Source: a virus
DNA: 64,000 nt
Strand: one strand, 5' to 3'
IMG/VR virus record: IMGVR_UViG_3300032242_002636
Location: 1-64,000 of that record
Positions 5,837-13,857 of this stretch are shown here, in pieces (the stretch's first letter is position 1; each line of letters starts with the position of its first letter). Both the position numbers and the translations under genes were made by a program. Under the pieces are notes generated by a model. The model saw nothing but the letters and a program-made list of their open reading frames with translations, was not told the origin of the DNA and made no database searches.

Positions 5837-6751
5837 GTGCAGTTTAACGACTATTATAAAGCCAGTAACATCAATGAATGTACTTCTGTTGGTATCTCAA
5901 TAGAAGGTAAGGTTATTTTAACCAAGAACAGAGATCGTACATATTATCCTAGAATAAAAATTGTTAGAGAGTTAATAAATGGACTTGAAGTAGCCTATAT
6001 GTATGATGAGGATACTGACTATTCAGAGGGAATGAATGAAGCTCATATCGGTATTTTAAATACTACTCTTCAAGGTAAAAAAGATGAAAATGAAGGTAGT
6101 AGTAAAAACAAGGGAAAACGTCTTAGAAGATTAAGTGGTGATGGTCATAAAATTAGAACTGCTTTAGGATATACTGATCCTGAAAAGGTTGTAAAATCAT
6201 TAGATCTATTTGATAGAGGTCTTGGTGGTCATACTACTGTTGCATATGAGAATGGATTTATTTCAATTGAAAAGTTAAAATTTGGAAAACCAGTTATCAA
6301 AAAATATGATAAAAATGGTGTTATCGTAAGAGCCAATCATGGTATTGCATATCCAGATCAGGGATATCAATTTGGCAAAGATAGAGAGTCAACACTTTCC
6401 AGAGTATTTTGGGCTACCAAAGAAGCAAGACTTGCTATCAGTCCAGAAGATTTATTAAACAAAATGAGAGAACACCATCAAGGAGTTCATGGTTATCTTG
6501 AACCATATAGAACCAATTATAAAGTATGGACATCATCACAGATACTTTTAAATGTAACTGATTTACAAATGATATTTGTAGTTGATGAAAATGCTGATTT
6601 TATTGGAATTGAAGATAGAATTCCAAAAGGACATACACCTAAAATTGATATACAAATTCAGAAGTTAGAAACAAAATTTGTCACCAGAGATGCAAACTAT
6701 AAAGGTGACGAAAGAGAAAATACAGAAGATACTACAAATTTTAGCTTGTAA
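5837..6751 (+). CDS. Ntn-hydrolase-like protein
   Basis: The start codon is GTG. After 14 residues (MQFNDYYKASNINE) comes CTSVGISIEGKVILTKNRDR. A Cys followed by a beta-strand and N-R-D is the signature of N-terminal-nucleophile amidohydrolases such as the C45/C59/TANGO2-like groups. YSEGMNEAHIGILNTTL (about 62-78) matches their G-x-N-E segment. In such enzymes the Cys must become N-terminal, and here it follows INE, an (I/L)xE site like those cut by T4 prohead protease. The substrate is unknown; amide or acyl bonds are expected. The C-terminal 100 residues lack recognisable motifs. A late-type element precedes the gene. Confidence 0.5.
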   Translation: MQFNDYYKASNINECTSVGISIEGKVILTKNRDRTYYPRIKIVRELINGLEVAYMYDEDTDYSEGMNEAHIGILNTTLQGKKDENEGSSKNKGKRLRRLSGDGHKIRTALGYTDPEKVVKSLDLFDRGLGGHTTVAYENGFISIEKLKFGKPVIKKYDKNGVIVRANHGIAYPDQGYQFGKDRESTLSRVFWATKEARLAISPEDLLNKMREHHQGVHGYLEPYRTNYKVWTSSQILLNVTDLQMIFVVDENADFIGIEDRIPKGHTPKIDIQIQKLETKFVTRDANYKGDERENTEDTTNFSL

Positions 6752-6758
6752 TTCTTAA

Positions 6759-6765
6759 ATAAATA
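6759..6765 (+). promoter_or_regulatory. late-type element (ATAAATA)
   Basis: The element is 11 nt before the HNH protein start, in an otherwise empty 25-nt gap. Confidence 0.45.
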
Positions 6766-6776
6766 TCATATCATAT

Positions 6777-7376
6777 ATGGATATGAATCAACATTTACGT
6801 CAAGAAACGGTTTTGGTACTCAATAGATGCTGGCAAGCAATTCATGTAAAAAGTCCAGCAGAAGCGTTGTCGATGATGTATGATGATTCTGCAACAGGAT
6901 TGAATATCATAGGAAATGATTGTATGGTTCCTCTTCGTTGGACTGATTGGGTGAATCTTCCTTATGATGAAAATGACTTATATATTAAGACTGTTAATGG
7001 AAGTATTAAGATTCCAAAAGTAATAGTTCTTTCCAAGTTTGATAAGGTTCCTAGAAAGCGTCCTAAATTTACTACAAGAAATGTTTGGATTCGTGATAAC
7101 GGTACTTGTCAATATACAGGCAAAAAGCTTAATCATAGTGAGGGAAATATTGACCATGTACTTCCAAAGAGCCGTGGTGGTGTTACAAGCTGGACTAATT
7201 GCGTATTAGCGCATAAAGAAGTAAATGCTAAAAAAGCAGATAAGACTCCCGAAGAATCAGGTCTTAAACTTCTTCGTAAGCCTTCAGCACCCAAGGATAT
7301 GCCTGTTACTTTTTACATTAGGAATAAACATAATATCAGAGAATGGGAAATCTTCCTTAAAGATTTTACAAATTAA
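6777..7376 (+). CDS. HNH endonuclease-like protein
   Basis: The N-terminus VLVLNRCWQAIHVKSPAEAL and the HNH core IDHVLPKSRGG...WTN...NAKKADKTPEE (about 121-155) place it in the widespread McrA-like HNH family. The His/Asn catalytic residues are kept. The family's structural zinc site is eroded: CQYCG has become CQYTG, and the second Cys pair before NxxK is absent (LAHKEVN). It may fold without zinc. An alternative ATG lies two codons downstream. The role could be packaging-associated nicking or host DNA attack. Confidence 0.8.
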   Translation: MDMNQHLRQETVLVLNRCWQAIHVKSPAEALSMMYDDSATGLNIIGNDCMVPLRWTDWVNLPYDENDLYIKTVNGSIKIPKVIVLSKFDKVPRKRPKFTTRNVWIRDNGTCQYTGKKLNHSEGNIDHVLPKSRGGVTSWTNCVLAHKEVNAKKADKTPEESGLKLLRKPSAPKDMPVTFYIRNKHNIREWEIFLKDFTN

Positions 7377-7379
7377 TAT

Positions 7380-7808
7380 ATGGAAAAAAAACCTAATAGA
7401 TTATCATGGGAAGAATATGCATTAAAGATTGCTGAAGTAACGGCTCTTCGTTCTGAAGATCCTTATATGAAGGTAGGATCTTGTGTTCTTAATTCTGACA
7501 ATAGAATCATTGGTGTAGGATATAATGGTCTAGCTGCTGGTAAACATGTTACAGATGAATTCTGGAGCGATAGAGACCAACGTAGGAAGTATATGATACA
7601 TGCTGAAGCCAATGCTCTTTCTCTTATAGATCGTGGACAAGGTGTTCTACTTGCCTGTACTCTTCTCCCTTGTAGTTCATGTGCTACTTTAATAGCTGGA
7701 CACGCAATCAAAAAGGTAGTTTACAGAGAGACCTATAAGAGAGACGAATCAGCCTTAGAAATTTTTGATTTTTATGGTATCAAGTGTGAACAACACTTGT
7801 GGAGTTAA
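7380..7808 (+). CDS. dCMP deaminase
   Basis: The zinc-dependent deaminase signature is complete: HAEAN (74-78) supplies His and catalytic Glu, and PCSSC (97-101) supplies two Cys ligands. At 142 aa it fits phage dCMP deaminases (ComEB/T4 Cd type), which make dUMP for thymidylate synthesis. The matching ThyX is encoded further downstream. The gene begins three nt after the HNH gene and shares its transcript. It ends convergent to the operon on the other strand. Confidence 0.88.
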   Translation: MEKKPNRLSWEEYALKIAEVTALRSEDPYMKVGSCVLNSDNRIIGVGYNGLAAGKHVTDEFWSDRDQRRKYMIHAEANALSLIDRGQGVLLACTLLPCSSCATLIAGHAIKKVVYRETYKRDESALEIFDFYGIKCEQHLWS

Positions 7809-7820
7809 TATTAAACTCCA
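7800..7820. terminator. hairpin between convergent genes
   Basis: TGGAGTT and AACTCCA form a 7-bp stem around AATATTA, placed exactly over the two convergent stop codons. There is no T-run, so termination on either strand is only possible. Confidence 0.3.
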
Positions 7821-8302
7821 GCAGCAGTATATAAACGATAGAGAACATCTAAAGAAGAATTAAGATCTTCTCTGTTTATTATACTGTTAATGTGATCAAG
7901 AGTAGGAACATCATTAACATCCATATTGGCAGTTTTTCTGATAAAGTCTTTTAACTTTATAGGATCTACCTTATGGTATTTGAAAGGTGATGGATTTGTA
8001 AGATCAAGATCAAATTCTAATTCTACATCATCAATTAAATCTTTAATAGCCTGTCTATCAAGACCAACATGAATTCCTCTAAGTTTTTTTAACTTCTTAG
8101 GAGTTTCAATTTCATCTTCTTCTTGCTTGTAATTTTCACCTTTCATAACATTTTCAATGACATTATCAACGGTGCGTCTATTTTCCTTTACAAGCTTGGA
8201 ATATGGTGAATTTTTTAATAGAAAGGATTCCTCTACTGTAAGCTTCTTTCCAAAAAAGAAATGTTGTTCTGCTAATCTTTTTAAATATTTTCTGTTTTTC
8301 AT
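7811..8302 (-). CDS. hypothetical third gene of the MoxR-VWA operon
   Basis: The ATG at 8302 lies one nt after the MoxR stop, so I prefer it to an upstream ATG at 8314 that overlaps that gene. The 163-residue protein begins with a basic helical segment (MKNRKYLKRLAEQHFFFGKK) and continues with charged helices and a segment DLTNPSPFKYHKVDPIKLKDF. No family is recognised. Consistent linkage to the ATPase suggests it is a partner or substrate of that machine, which is inference. Confidence 0.65.
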   Translation of the reverse strand: MKNRKYLKRLAEQHFFFGKKLTVEESFLLKNSPYSKLVKENRRTVDNVIENVMKGENYKQEEDEIETPKKLKKLRGIHVGLDRQAIKDLIDDVELEFDLDLTNPSPFKYHKVDPIKLKDFIRKTANMDVNDVPTLDHINSIINREDLNSSLDVLYRLYTAAGV

Positions 8303-8303
8303 A

Positions 8304-10001
8304 TTATATTGCAAATTCTCCTAATTGTTCAAATACACCACCATCAGGATTTTTATCTGACTTTGGCTCATTGATATCTGCCTTGGTTGCTGGATCATAT
8401 GTACCATATTGTAAGAAGGCTATAAAAAGTCTCTTCTGTACTTCTGGGAATTGACTTAGAATACCTCTGAGTAAGATACCAGCCCATTCAATATTTGTTC
8501 TGGCTAATACTTTGGCAGCACCTTCAAATATCTTGAATACCTGTGGATCACTATTGATGTGATCATTTAGGAATTTAACTACTTCAGCTTCGTTCATTGT
8601 ATCTTCATCTAATTCATCAAGATGAACACCACTATTAACAAGTTTGTTTGCTGCTGTTCTTAGTCTTGATTTGATATTATAAATAATTTGTCCTAGTTTA
8701 GCTGTTTTAATAGTACCTCTATCTTTCTTTCCGAGATCCTTTTGTTTTAATACTTCATCAAGATTGAAATTCTTAATTTCATCTACCCAACTCATGAAAG
8801 CAGTGACCCATTTTCTACCAGTGATTTTTGCACCTCTTTCGATAACATATTTTTCAAAGGGATATTCAGGTTTTACACCACTTTGAATTGCTTTTTTATA
8901 ATCCTGAATTGCCTTTTTATACATCTTTGAAAATGCAACGAAAGCACGAGGAGAAGCAAATGGTCTTTGTTCAGATTGAATATCGGTTAGATTTTCTGTT
9001 GTGTAGAAATAATCATCTGGATTTTCCTTAATAAAGTTAATGACTCTTTCATCAACACCAACACTTTCTGCCCAATCACACCATCCATCAGGATCTACTG
9101 TTAAAATACCAATACCACCTGTCTGTCTACCTAAGAAGGCAGCACTAAGAGGTTCTGAATCAACACCTCTACCGGGGATGTTTGATGCTGCTACTATTGC
9201 AAGTCCTTGTGAAAGCTTGTCATCGGCTACTGTTCTCTTCTGAATAAGCTTGAGTAATGCACTTCTTACATCAACAGTACCTAAGTTAACTTCATCCAAG
9301 AAAATGAATCCTTCTAGATTCTTTCTTGTAATCAGATAAAGTTCCATTCCCTTTACATATTTCTGATAACCAGCTTCAGCCTTTCCTTGTTCAGGAAGAC
9401 CTTTAATATCAAGACGATCAAGTTCTGTAGCAGTTAATTCTAATACTACAAAATAGTTTTGTGGATTGTTTAATACTTCTAATTTCTTTTGTTCATCAAC
9501 TTCAGACCAATCCACATATTCTCTAACAGAAGAACCATTCTCTTCTGGTTGGTTTGCGTCAAACTTCTGTGTAGCAAAACTATAGTCACTTGGCTTTATG
9601 TATTCTCCCTTTGTTGAAGATCTTGCAATCTGTTCTGCAAATGATCTTACAGTATCACTCTTACCAATACCGGGATCACCAAGAATTAAAAGAGGTTCTT
9701 TTGTTACGAAAGCAGCATTGATTGCAAGATGTAGTGTTTTATATGACCATGTATCAAGATTAGGAGCGTCTGCAAGTGCCTTAGAAGTACCTAAATCTCT
9801 TTTGTATCCTGCTCTGGAAATAAGATCCAAATCTTCCATATCATCGGTTTCGTTAGGAGTTTGTTCAAGTGCTTTTAAATTACCACCAGCCATTTGATTA
9901 GCTTCCTGATCACTTGCAGCTTCTTTGAGAACTACTATATTAGAGAATACTTTGCTATATTCTTCCATTAAATTTTCTAAATCTTTATTCTTGATTGACA
10001 T
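8304..10001 (-). CDS. MoxR-type AAA+ ATPase
   Basis: Walker A GDPGIGKS (108-115), Walker B FIFLDE (232-237) and a sensor-1 region AIVAASNIPGRG (about 265) define a MoxR-family ATPase. Its partner, a metallopeptidase-VWA protein, is encoded directly upstream. Such pairs act as chaperones that remodel target proteins. The protein is long for the family (565 aa) because of an N-terminal extension and a long helical C-terminus. The extension starts with the shared leader (KDLENLMEEYSKVFSNIVVLKE, with LKE/A at about 27) and is acidic to residue 60. A late-type element sits 9 nt before the ATG. Confidence 0.88.
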   Translation of the reverse strand: MSIKNKDLENLMEEYSKVFSNIVVLKEAASDQEANQMAGGNLKALEQTPNETDDMEDLDLISRAGYKRDLGTSKALADAPNLDTWSYKTLHLAINAAFVTKEPLLILGDPGIGKSDTVRSFAEQIARSSTKGEYIKPSDYSFATQKFDANQPEENGSSVREYVDWSEVDEQKKLEVLNNPQNYFVVLELTATELDRLDIKGLPEQGKAEAGYQKYVKGMELYLITRKNLEGFIFLDEVNLGTVDVRSALLKLIQKRTVADDKLSQGLAIVAASNIPGRGVDSEPLSAAFLGRQTGGIGILTVDPDGWCDWAESVGVDERVINFIKENPDDYFYTTENLTDIQSEQRPFASPRAFVAFSKMYKKAIQDYKKAIQSGVKPEYPFEKYVIERGAKITGRKWVTAFMSWVDEIKNFNLDEVLKQKDLGKKDRGTIKTAKLGQIIYNIKSRLRTAANKLVNSGVHLDELDEDTMNEAEVVKFLNDHINSDPQVFKIFEGAAKVLARTNIEWAGILLRGILSQFPEVQKRLFIAFLQYGTYDPATKADINEPKSDKNPDGGVFEQLGEFAI

Positions 10002-10010
10002 ATTATCTAT

Positions 10011-10017
10011 TATTTAC
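10011..10017 (-). promoter_or_regulatory. late-type element (GTAAATA)
   Basis: The element is 9 nt before the MoxR ATPase start, in the 38-nt gap after the VWA gene. Confidence 0.5.
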
Positions 10018-10039
10018 ACTTATATTTACAAAATTTACG

Positions 10040-11839
10040 TTAATATTTGATATTAACTTCTACAACTCTTCCTGCATATTTTTCTAATATATCTGTTTTA
10101 CCACCGGGAGTGATCAAATATAGAATTCTATTCTGTTCTACTTTTGGTATGGAAGGATTTTCTTCTGTATGACCATCAGTAAAATATATAAGACCTTCTA
10201 TTTTCTTAATTTGCTTAGAATCTAAATATTGTTTAACACAGCTTAAATAAGTTCCTCCGTCATTTCTTATCTTCATTTTACCCAATTCTGCCTTAATCTT
10301 ATCAAGACTCATGGTTTTACTGTCGATATTAGTCTCTGTATAAACATCATCCATCCAGAAAAGAACCTTTAATTTTACGGTTTTTCTACTTGATACGATT
10401 GATGCTACTTCATTTAAGAATGTATGAATCTGATTTGATGATATAGAACCACTAGTATCAATAGCCACAATAAGGTCTAACTTGTCTTTTACAAGCTTTT
10501 CACTAGGCATATAGGTACTAGCACCCACCCAATAACGAGAACTTGGTCTTCTCCAATTCTGTTCCATAGTAGGAAGACCTCCTACGAAATTTCTTAATAA
10601 AGATTTCCAATCTGTTTTTGTTTTTAAAATTTCCTTTTTAATGAGTCCACCTGTTCCGCTTCCTGCACCTGTTCCACGACTAGCTGAACCCGGATTTTCT
10701 CTTAAAGTCTGATCATATGCTTTTTGTATTATGTCAGTAAGATCCTTTTCCTGTTGATCTAGATCCTTTTTAGAATCTGTTTCATTAGGTTCATATCTTT
10801 CATCGTTATTTGGTGCTTGTATAGGAGTAGGCTTCTTAGGCTTTTTTTTAGCTTCGGTTTCCTTTTGTTCCTCTGGTTTTCCACCACCGCCTCCACTACC
10901 TTCGCCTTCTTGCTCACTCTCACCGCTTCCGCTTCCCTTACCTTTGCCCTTTCCTTCTCCCTCACCTTCACCTTCACCTTCACCTTCTCCCTCACCTTCG
11001 CCTTTATCTCCCTTGCCTTTTCCCTTGCCTTTGCCTTCCTTATCACCAGATTCTCCCTCTCCCTCTCCCTCTCCCTCTTCCTCCCCTTCACCTTCACCTT
11101 CACCTTCAGAATCGCCCTCACCTTCCTGCCCCTCTCCTTCGCCCTCTTGTTCATCCTCTTCACCAGTAGGATCAATAGGCTGATCGAACTTTTCTGAAGA
11201 TTCAATATCATCCTGAACCTTGTCAGGATCTTTCTTTTGCCAATTTTCAATGAAAGTATACATCTTTTCTGCTGTAAAATCAGTAATATCCACATTACCA
11301 TATTTTTCGATACGCCATCTTCCATCTGTTCCTTTTCTTGGTAATAGTGCTCTAAAATCATCACTATCAGGAAGCTTAAATCCATCTTCTGAAAGATCTC
11401 TATTGATAATATAATCTGTAGCTACATTCCATAGTTGATGGTTTCTTGATCCTTTTCTGAAAAAGGATAGACCAACAACATGACCGCATTCATGAACTAA
11501 AACTGCTGTAACTCCATCTTGATCAAGATTTTTTGTAGCAAAAATTGGATTGATATAGATATTTCCTATAGCATCAACAGCCATAGTATCGACATCATAA
11601 GTCATTACTGTCTTTAATGTGTTTAAAATTCTCCAATAGAAAGGGAAAGTCTTCTGGAGAACATATCTAGAACGAGCCAATCTAAGATCAAGTTCTTTGA
11701 AAGTTTCATCGTCAATAGTAGGTGCATTCTTTTCCTTTTGCTCCTTTATAAGTCTTTTGGGCTTTTGTTGAATACGATTTTTTTCTATAACCGAAAGGTA
11801 TCTTTCGAAAATCTGATTCATGTCCTTATCGTATATCAT
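10040..11839 (-). CDS. metallopeptidase-like / VWA-domain protein (DUF2201 type)
   Basis: Three parts are visible. An N-terminal domain carries HECGH (116-120) followed by NVATDYIIN (138-146), as in the putative metallopeptidase domain of DUF2201-type proteins. A low-complexity Gly/Glu/Lys linker spans about 227-320. A C-terminal von Willebrand A domain has the MIDAS motif DTSGS (461-465). The family pairs with MoxR ATPases, as here. The N-terminus ([15 protein letters not shown]) resembles the leader of other likely virion proteins. Intracellular action as a MoxR adaptor or protease is expected; the target is unknown. Confidence 0.88.
   Translation of the reverse strand: MIYDKDMNQIFERYLSVIEKNRIQQKPKRLIKEQKEKNAPTIDDETFKELDLRLARSRYVLQKTFPFYWRILNTLKTVMTYDVDTMAVDAIGNIYINPIFATKNLDQDGVTAVLVHECGHVVGLSFFRKGSRNHQLWNVATDYIINRDLSEDGFKLPDSDDFRALLPRKGTDGRWRIEKYGNVDITDFTAEKMYTFIENWQKKDPDKVQDDIESSEKFDQPIDPTGEEDEQEGEGEGQEGEGDSEGEGEGEGEEEGEGEGEGESGDKEGKGKGKGKGDKGEGEGEGEGEGEGEGEGKGKGKGSGSGESEQEGEGSGGGGGKPEEQKETEAKKKPKKPTPIQAPNNDERYEPNETDSKKDLDQQEKDLTDIIQKAYDQTLRENPGSASRGTGAGSGTGGLIKKEILKTKTDWKSLLRNFVGGLPTMEQNWRRPSSRYWVGASTYMPSEKLVKDKLDLIVAIDTSGSISSNQIHTFLNEVASIVSSRKTVKLKVLFWMDDVYTETNIDSKTMSLDKIKAELGKMKIRNDGGTYLSCVKQYLDSKQIKKIEGLIYFTDGHTEENPSIPKVEQNRILYLITPGGKTDILEKYAGRVVEVNIKY
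10880..11161 (-). repeat. low-complexity Gly-Glu/Gly-Lys linker repeat
   Basis: A run of GAA/GGN-type codons encodes alternating Gly-Glu, then Gly-Lys, within the VWA protein. The repeat creates long Ser/Pro-rich open frames on the other strand, which are artefacts. It is likely prone to length change by slippage. Confidence 0.9.
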
Positions 11840-11845
11840 ATTACC

Positions 11846-11852
11846 TATTTAT
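11846..11852 (-). promoter_or_regulatory. late-type element (ATAAATA)
   Basis: The element is 6 nt before the start of the VWA gene, heading the three-gene operon. Confidence 0.5.
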
Positions 11853-11894
11853 CAGATTTAAATACTTTTACACTAAATAATAGATATTTTTTGG

Positions 11895-11901
11895 ATAAGT
11901 T
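11895..11901 (+). promoter_or_regulatory. late-type element, near match (ATAAGTT)
   Basis: This near match (one substitution) lies 6 nt before the next start codon. Confidence 0.3.
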
Positions 11902-11907
11902 ATTATT

Positions 11908-12483
11908 ATGAACAATTTATCAGAAAACGTACAGATGAGAAAACCAGAACATACAATGAATACTATGGTTGTTCCTTCTATTAACATTAGCCCAAGTGTA
12001 GTTAATATAGGAGAAAATATCAATAAAGCATTTGAGGAAAGAGCAAATAGATTCAGAAGACCTGTTCCTTCCGAGGAAAATATAAAGAGCCAAATTGCAA
12101 AACTTGTTGGTGATAGATTGAAATATTATTATGAAAATATTGAAGCACATCCTTCTGAAATGGGATTTCCTAAAGATTGGAAAGTAGAACAAGTTAAGGC
12201 TGATTATATTAATGGATATTATGTTTATGCGTGTATTGTATTAAACACAGAAGAAAATAATCGTTGGTTTGTTTTCTTTGATGCAAAATCAAATGCTTCC
12301 AAAAACATTGATCCTCACTATTTTAACATCAAAACAAAACATTTCAATATTGATAAGTTCCCTATGGACATGATTGTAAATGCTCCTCAAGAAGCAAAGG
12401 GAAAAGCAATAGAAATGACCGAGAAGCAATTTGCTGATACAGTTGGATCTAAGAGAGTTGGTGGTATTCTTTCTAAGCTTTAA
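11908..12483 (+). CDS. hypothetical protein (191 aa)
   Basis: The N-terminal 50 residues look disordered and polar. Residues 55-191 form an alpha/beta region with YYVYACIVLNTEENNRWFVFFDAKSNA, suggesting a compact beta-sheet domain. There is no signal peptide, membrane segment or catalytic motif. The gene stands alone on the + strand between two minus-strand blocks. Confidence 0.6.
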   Translation: MNNLSENVQMRKPEHTMNTMVVPSINISPSVVNIGENINKAFEERANRFRRPVPSEENIKSQIAKLVGDRLKYYYENIEAHPSEMGFPKDWKVEQVKADYINGYYVYACIVLNTEENNRWFVFFDAKSNASKNIDPHYFNIKTKHFNIDKFPMDMIVNAPQEAKGKAIEMTEKQFADTVGSKRVGGILSKL

Positions 12484-12484
12484 T

Positions 12485-12682
12485 CTAAGCTGTTATAATT
12501 GTAAATTTAAAAAGAAATAATCCGTGAGATTTTCCTTTAGTTAATTCTTTTTTAGCACTTACGATTAATTTATTTTTTGCTAGTAATAGTCTTTTCTGTT
12601 CTAATGCAGAATCTGCTTCTTCTGGAGTTCCAAAGAAGCCGCTCCATTTAATTACGTTGCTATCGTATTTTGGAACATCCAT
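12485..12682 (-). CDS. small hypothetical protein (65 aa)
   Basis: A short lysine-rich, helical protein containing GFFGTPEEADSALEQKRLLLAKNKL. It ends two nt from the convergent gene. A near match to the late-type element (TTAAGTA) precedes its ATG. No family is recognised. Confidence 0.55.
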   Translation of the reverse strand: MDVPKYDSNVIKWSGFFGTPEEADSALEQKRLLLAKNKLIVSAKKELTKGKSHGLFLFKFTIITA

Positions 12683-12690
12683 ACATATAA

Positions 12691-12697
12691 TACTTAA
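12691..12697 (-). promoter_or_regulatory. late-type element, near match (TTAAGTA)
   Basis: The element is 8 nt before the start of the small convergent gene. Confidence 0.3.
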
Positions 12698-12730
12698 TAT
12701 ATGTATGATACTAGTTTTCTAGAAAAAAAA

Positions 12731-12817
12731 TGGTGGGCAGAGAAGGACTCGAACCTTCGATGTCATTTAAGACGGGAAATTTACAGTCTCCTGCAATAGC
12801 CACTATGCGATCTACCC
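12731..12817 (-). tRNA. tRNA-Tyr (GUA)
   Basis: The acceptor GGGTAGA pairs with TCTGCCC, and the anticodon stem GGAGA/TTTCC encloses CTGTAAA (GTA). A long class II variable arm is present, the T-loop reads GGTTCGAGTCC, and CCA is encoded. The long arm is expected for bacterial tRNA-Tyr. Confidence 0.92.
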
Positions 12818-12828
12818 ATTATAAAATT

Positions 12829-13104
12829 TTAATCTTCTTTTAAAGCTTCTTCGAGAAGAATGTTGAATGTATCATTGATGGTACAATCATTATCCAAAGA
12901 ATGTTTAATAAGAAATAAAAGAAGTTCTTTTGGATATTCATCTAATTCAACATCAAGCTTCTTCCATTTTCTGAGAAAGACAGAACCATCTTCCTGAATC
13001 TCCCATGTAAACTTATCACCTTTGTTAAGACCATACTCTTGCATTTCCTCATCGGTAAACTCAAGGTATGCTTCTTCTCTAGTTTTGATTTCTTTATATT
13101 TCAT
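12829..13104 (-). CDS. AbrB/MazE-like small protein
   Basis: Residues 14-45 read as LEFTDEEMQEYGLNKGDKF followed by WEIQEDGSVFLRKW. The GL-x-x-GDK-x-x-W pattern with two strands resembles the swapped-hairpin AbrB/MazE DNA-binding fold. The C-terminal half is helical and acidic. It could be a transcription regulator or the antitoxin half of a pair, but no toxin-like partner is evident beside it. It has its own early-type promoter with only 4 nt between the -10 box and ATG. Confidence 0.5.
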   Translation of the reverse strand: MKYKEIKTREEAYLEFTDEEMQEYGLNKGDKFTWEIQEDGSVFLRKWKKLDVELDEYPKELLLFLIKHSLDNDCTINDTFNILLEEALKED

Positions 13105-13108
13105 TTTT

Positions 13109-13137
13109 ATATATTAACATTATGACCTAATAATGTC
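13109..13137 (-). promoter_or_regulatory. early-type promoter for the AbrB-like gene
   Basis: A perfect TTGACA and TAATAT are separated by 17 nt, with ATG 4 nt further on. It overlaps the 3' end of the upstream gene. Confidence 0.7.
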
Positions 13138-13524
13138 AACAAATTCTTTTGGAAGAACTACATTTAAAGGATATCCTTCAAATAAAGGTGCAATATCTTC
13201 TTCTTTATAAGAAGCCAAACCACATCCTATTTTTGTTACAAGAAAAGTAAAGTCAGGATTTTGTTCTGCATAAATAAGAAATTCATTAACATAATCTTTA
13301 ATCTCTATTAAATCCAAAGTTTTAATAACATAGTCTTTGGTAGGTATGGCATAGGTTTTTCCTTGATGACCAACGCCAATTCCCCATACTGCACCGAATC
13401 TATCAAATGCAAGTTTGGCTGCTCCTGCTCCGTGTATTCCAGCTTCATTAGAACCGAATACAAAGATTTCATCATTTTCTAGATGTGATATATTGTTAGG
13501 TGTAAATCTCATATTTTTTGACAA
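13120..13524 (-). CDS. macro-like phage non-structural protein (A1S_2505 type)
   Basis: The sequence RFTPNNISHL...EIFVFGSNEAGIHGAGAAKLAFDRFGA...YAIPTKD is characteristic of the A1S_2505 family of phage non-structural proteins, which look like compact macro-domain relatives. Macro domains bind or hydrolyse ADP-ribose derivatives. The glycine-rich GSN-x-x-G-x-HGAGAA loop (about 24-37) is the expected binding loop. A role in NAD or ADP-ribose metabolism during infection is inference. Confidence 0.75.
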   Translation of the reverse strand: MSKNMRFTPNNISHLENDEIFVFGSNEAGIHGAGAAKLAFDRFGAVWGIGVGHQGKTYAIPTKDYVIKTLDLIEIKDYVNEFLIYAEQNPDFTFLVTKIGCGLASYKEEDIAPLFEGYPLNVVLPKEFVDIIRS

Positions 13525-13570
13525 TATCTGGATGATGTTTAATACGATCTATTGTATATACCAATTTTCA

Positions 13571-13589
13571 TTCCTATATACTATAGGAA
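13571..13589. terminator. short intergenic inverted repeat
   Basis: TTCCTATA and TATAGGAA form perfect 8-bp arms around TAC, in the gap between two minus-strand genes. There is no T-run, so it could equally be a protein-binding site. Confidence 0.25.
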
Positions 13590-13602
13590 ATAACCAAAAA
13601 GA

Positions 13603-13845
13603 TCAAGAAGTTTTTTCTACTCTTTTTAGTTTTGTGTAGTATTTAGGATCTTCAAACAGATGATCCATAGCAATTGTTTTTGCTGTTTCTTCGTCTTGAG
13701 TATGCTCTCTTTCTACCTCAAGACCCGCATTTAATTCGCTCTGAAGCTCTTCTAAACTTACATTATGCTTAGTAGCAAGGCTCTCAATAGTCTGACCTTT
13801 TGCCAGACCATTTAAAACATTTTCTACTAAAGTATTGAACTTCAT
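13603..13845 (-). CDS. DUF5661-like small protein
   Basis: The 80-residue protein has a helical N-terminus (MKFNTLVENVLNGLAKG), then a helix-turn-helix-like stretch, ESLATKHNVSLEELQSEL. It ends with GLEVEREHTQDEETAKTIAMDHLFEDPKYYTKL, as in DUF5661-type proteins of phages and bacteria. The biochemical role is unknown. The N-terminus contains an LVE/N site and resembles the shared leader. A late-type element lies 5 nt before the ATG. Confidence 0.6.
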   Translation of the reverse strand: MKFNTLVENVLNGLAKGQTIESLATKHNVSLEELQSELNAGLEVEREHTQDEETAKTIAMDHLFEDPKYYTKLKRVEKTS

Positions 13846-13850
13846 AAAAT

Positions 13851-13857
13851 TACTTAC
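13851..13857 (-). promoter_or_regulatory. late-type element (GTAAGTA)
   Basis: The element is 5 nt before the DUF5661-like start, and the intervening bases form the AATTTTATG start context also seen at nrdA and nrdB. Confidence 0.45.

Noticed and set aside
10880-11161. CRISPR or tandem-repeat array
   Set aside because: The repeat is codon-level low complexity inside a gene, with no spacers; no CRISPR array is visible anywhere in the window.
10877-11200. Ser/Pro-rich and Phe/Thr-rich open frames on the + strand
   Set aside because: They are mirror images of the Gly-Glu/Gly-Lys linker of the VWA protein and have no other support.
12829-13104. Toxin-antitoxin pair
   Set aside because: The AbrB-like protein has no toxin-like partner; the neighbouring gene is a macro-like protein with a separate promoter.
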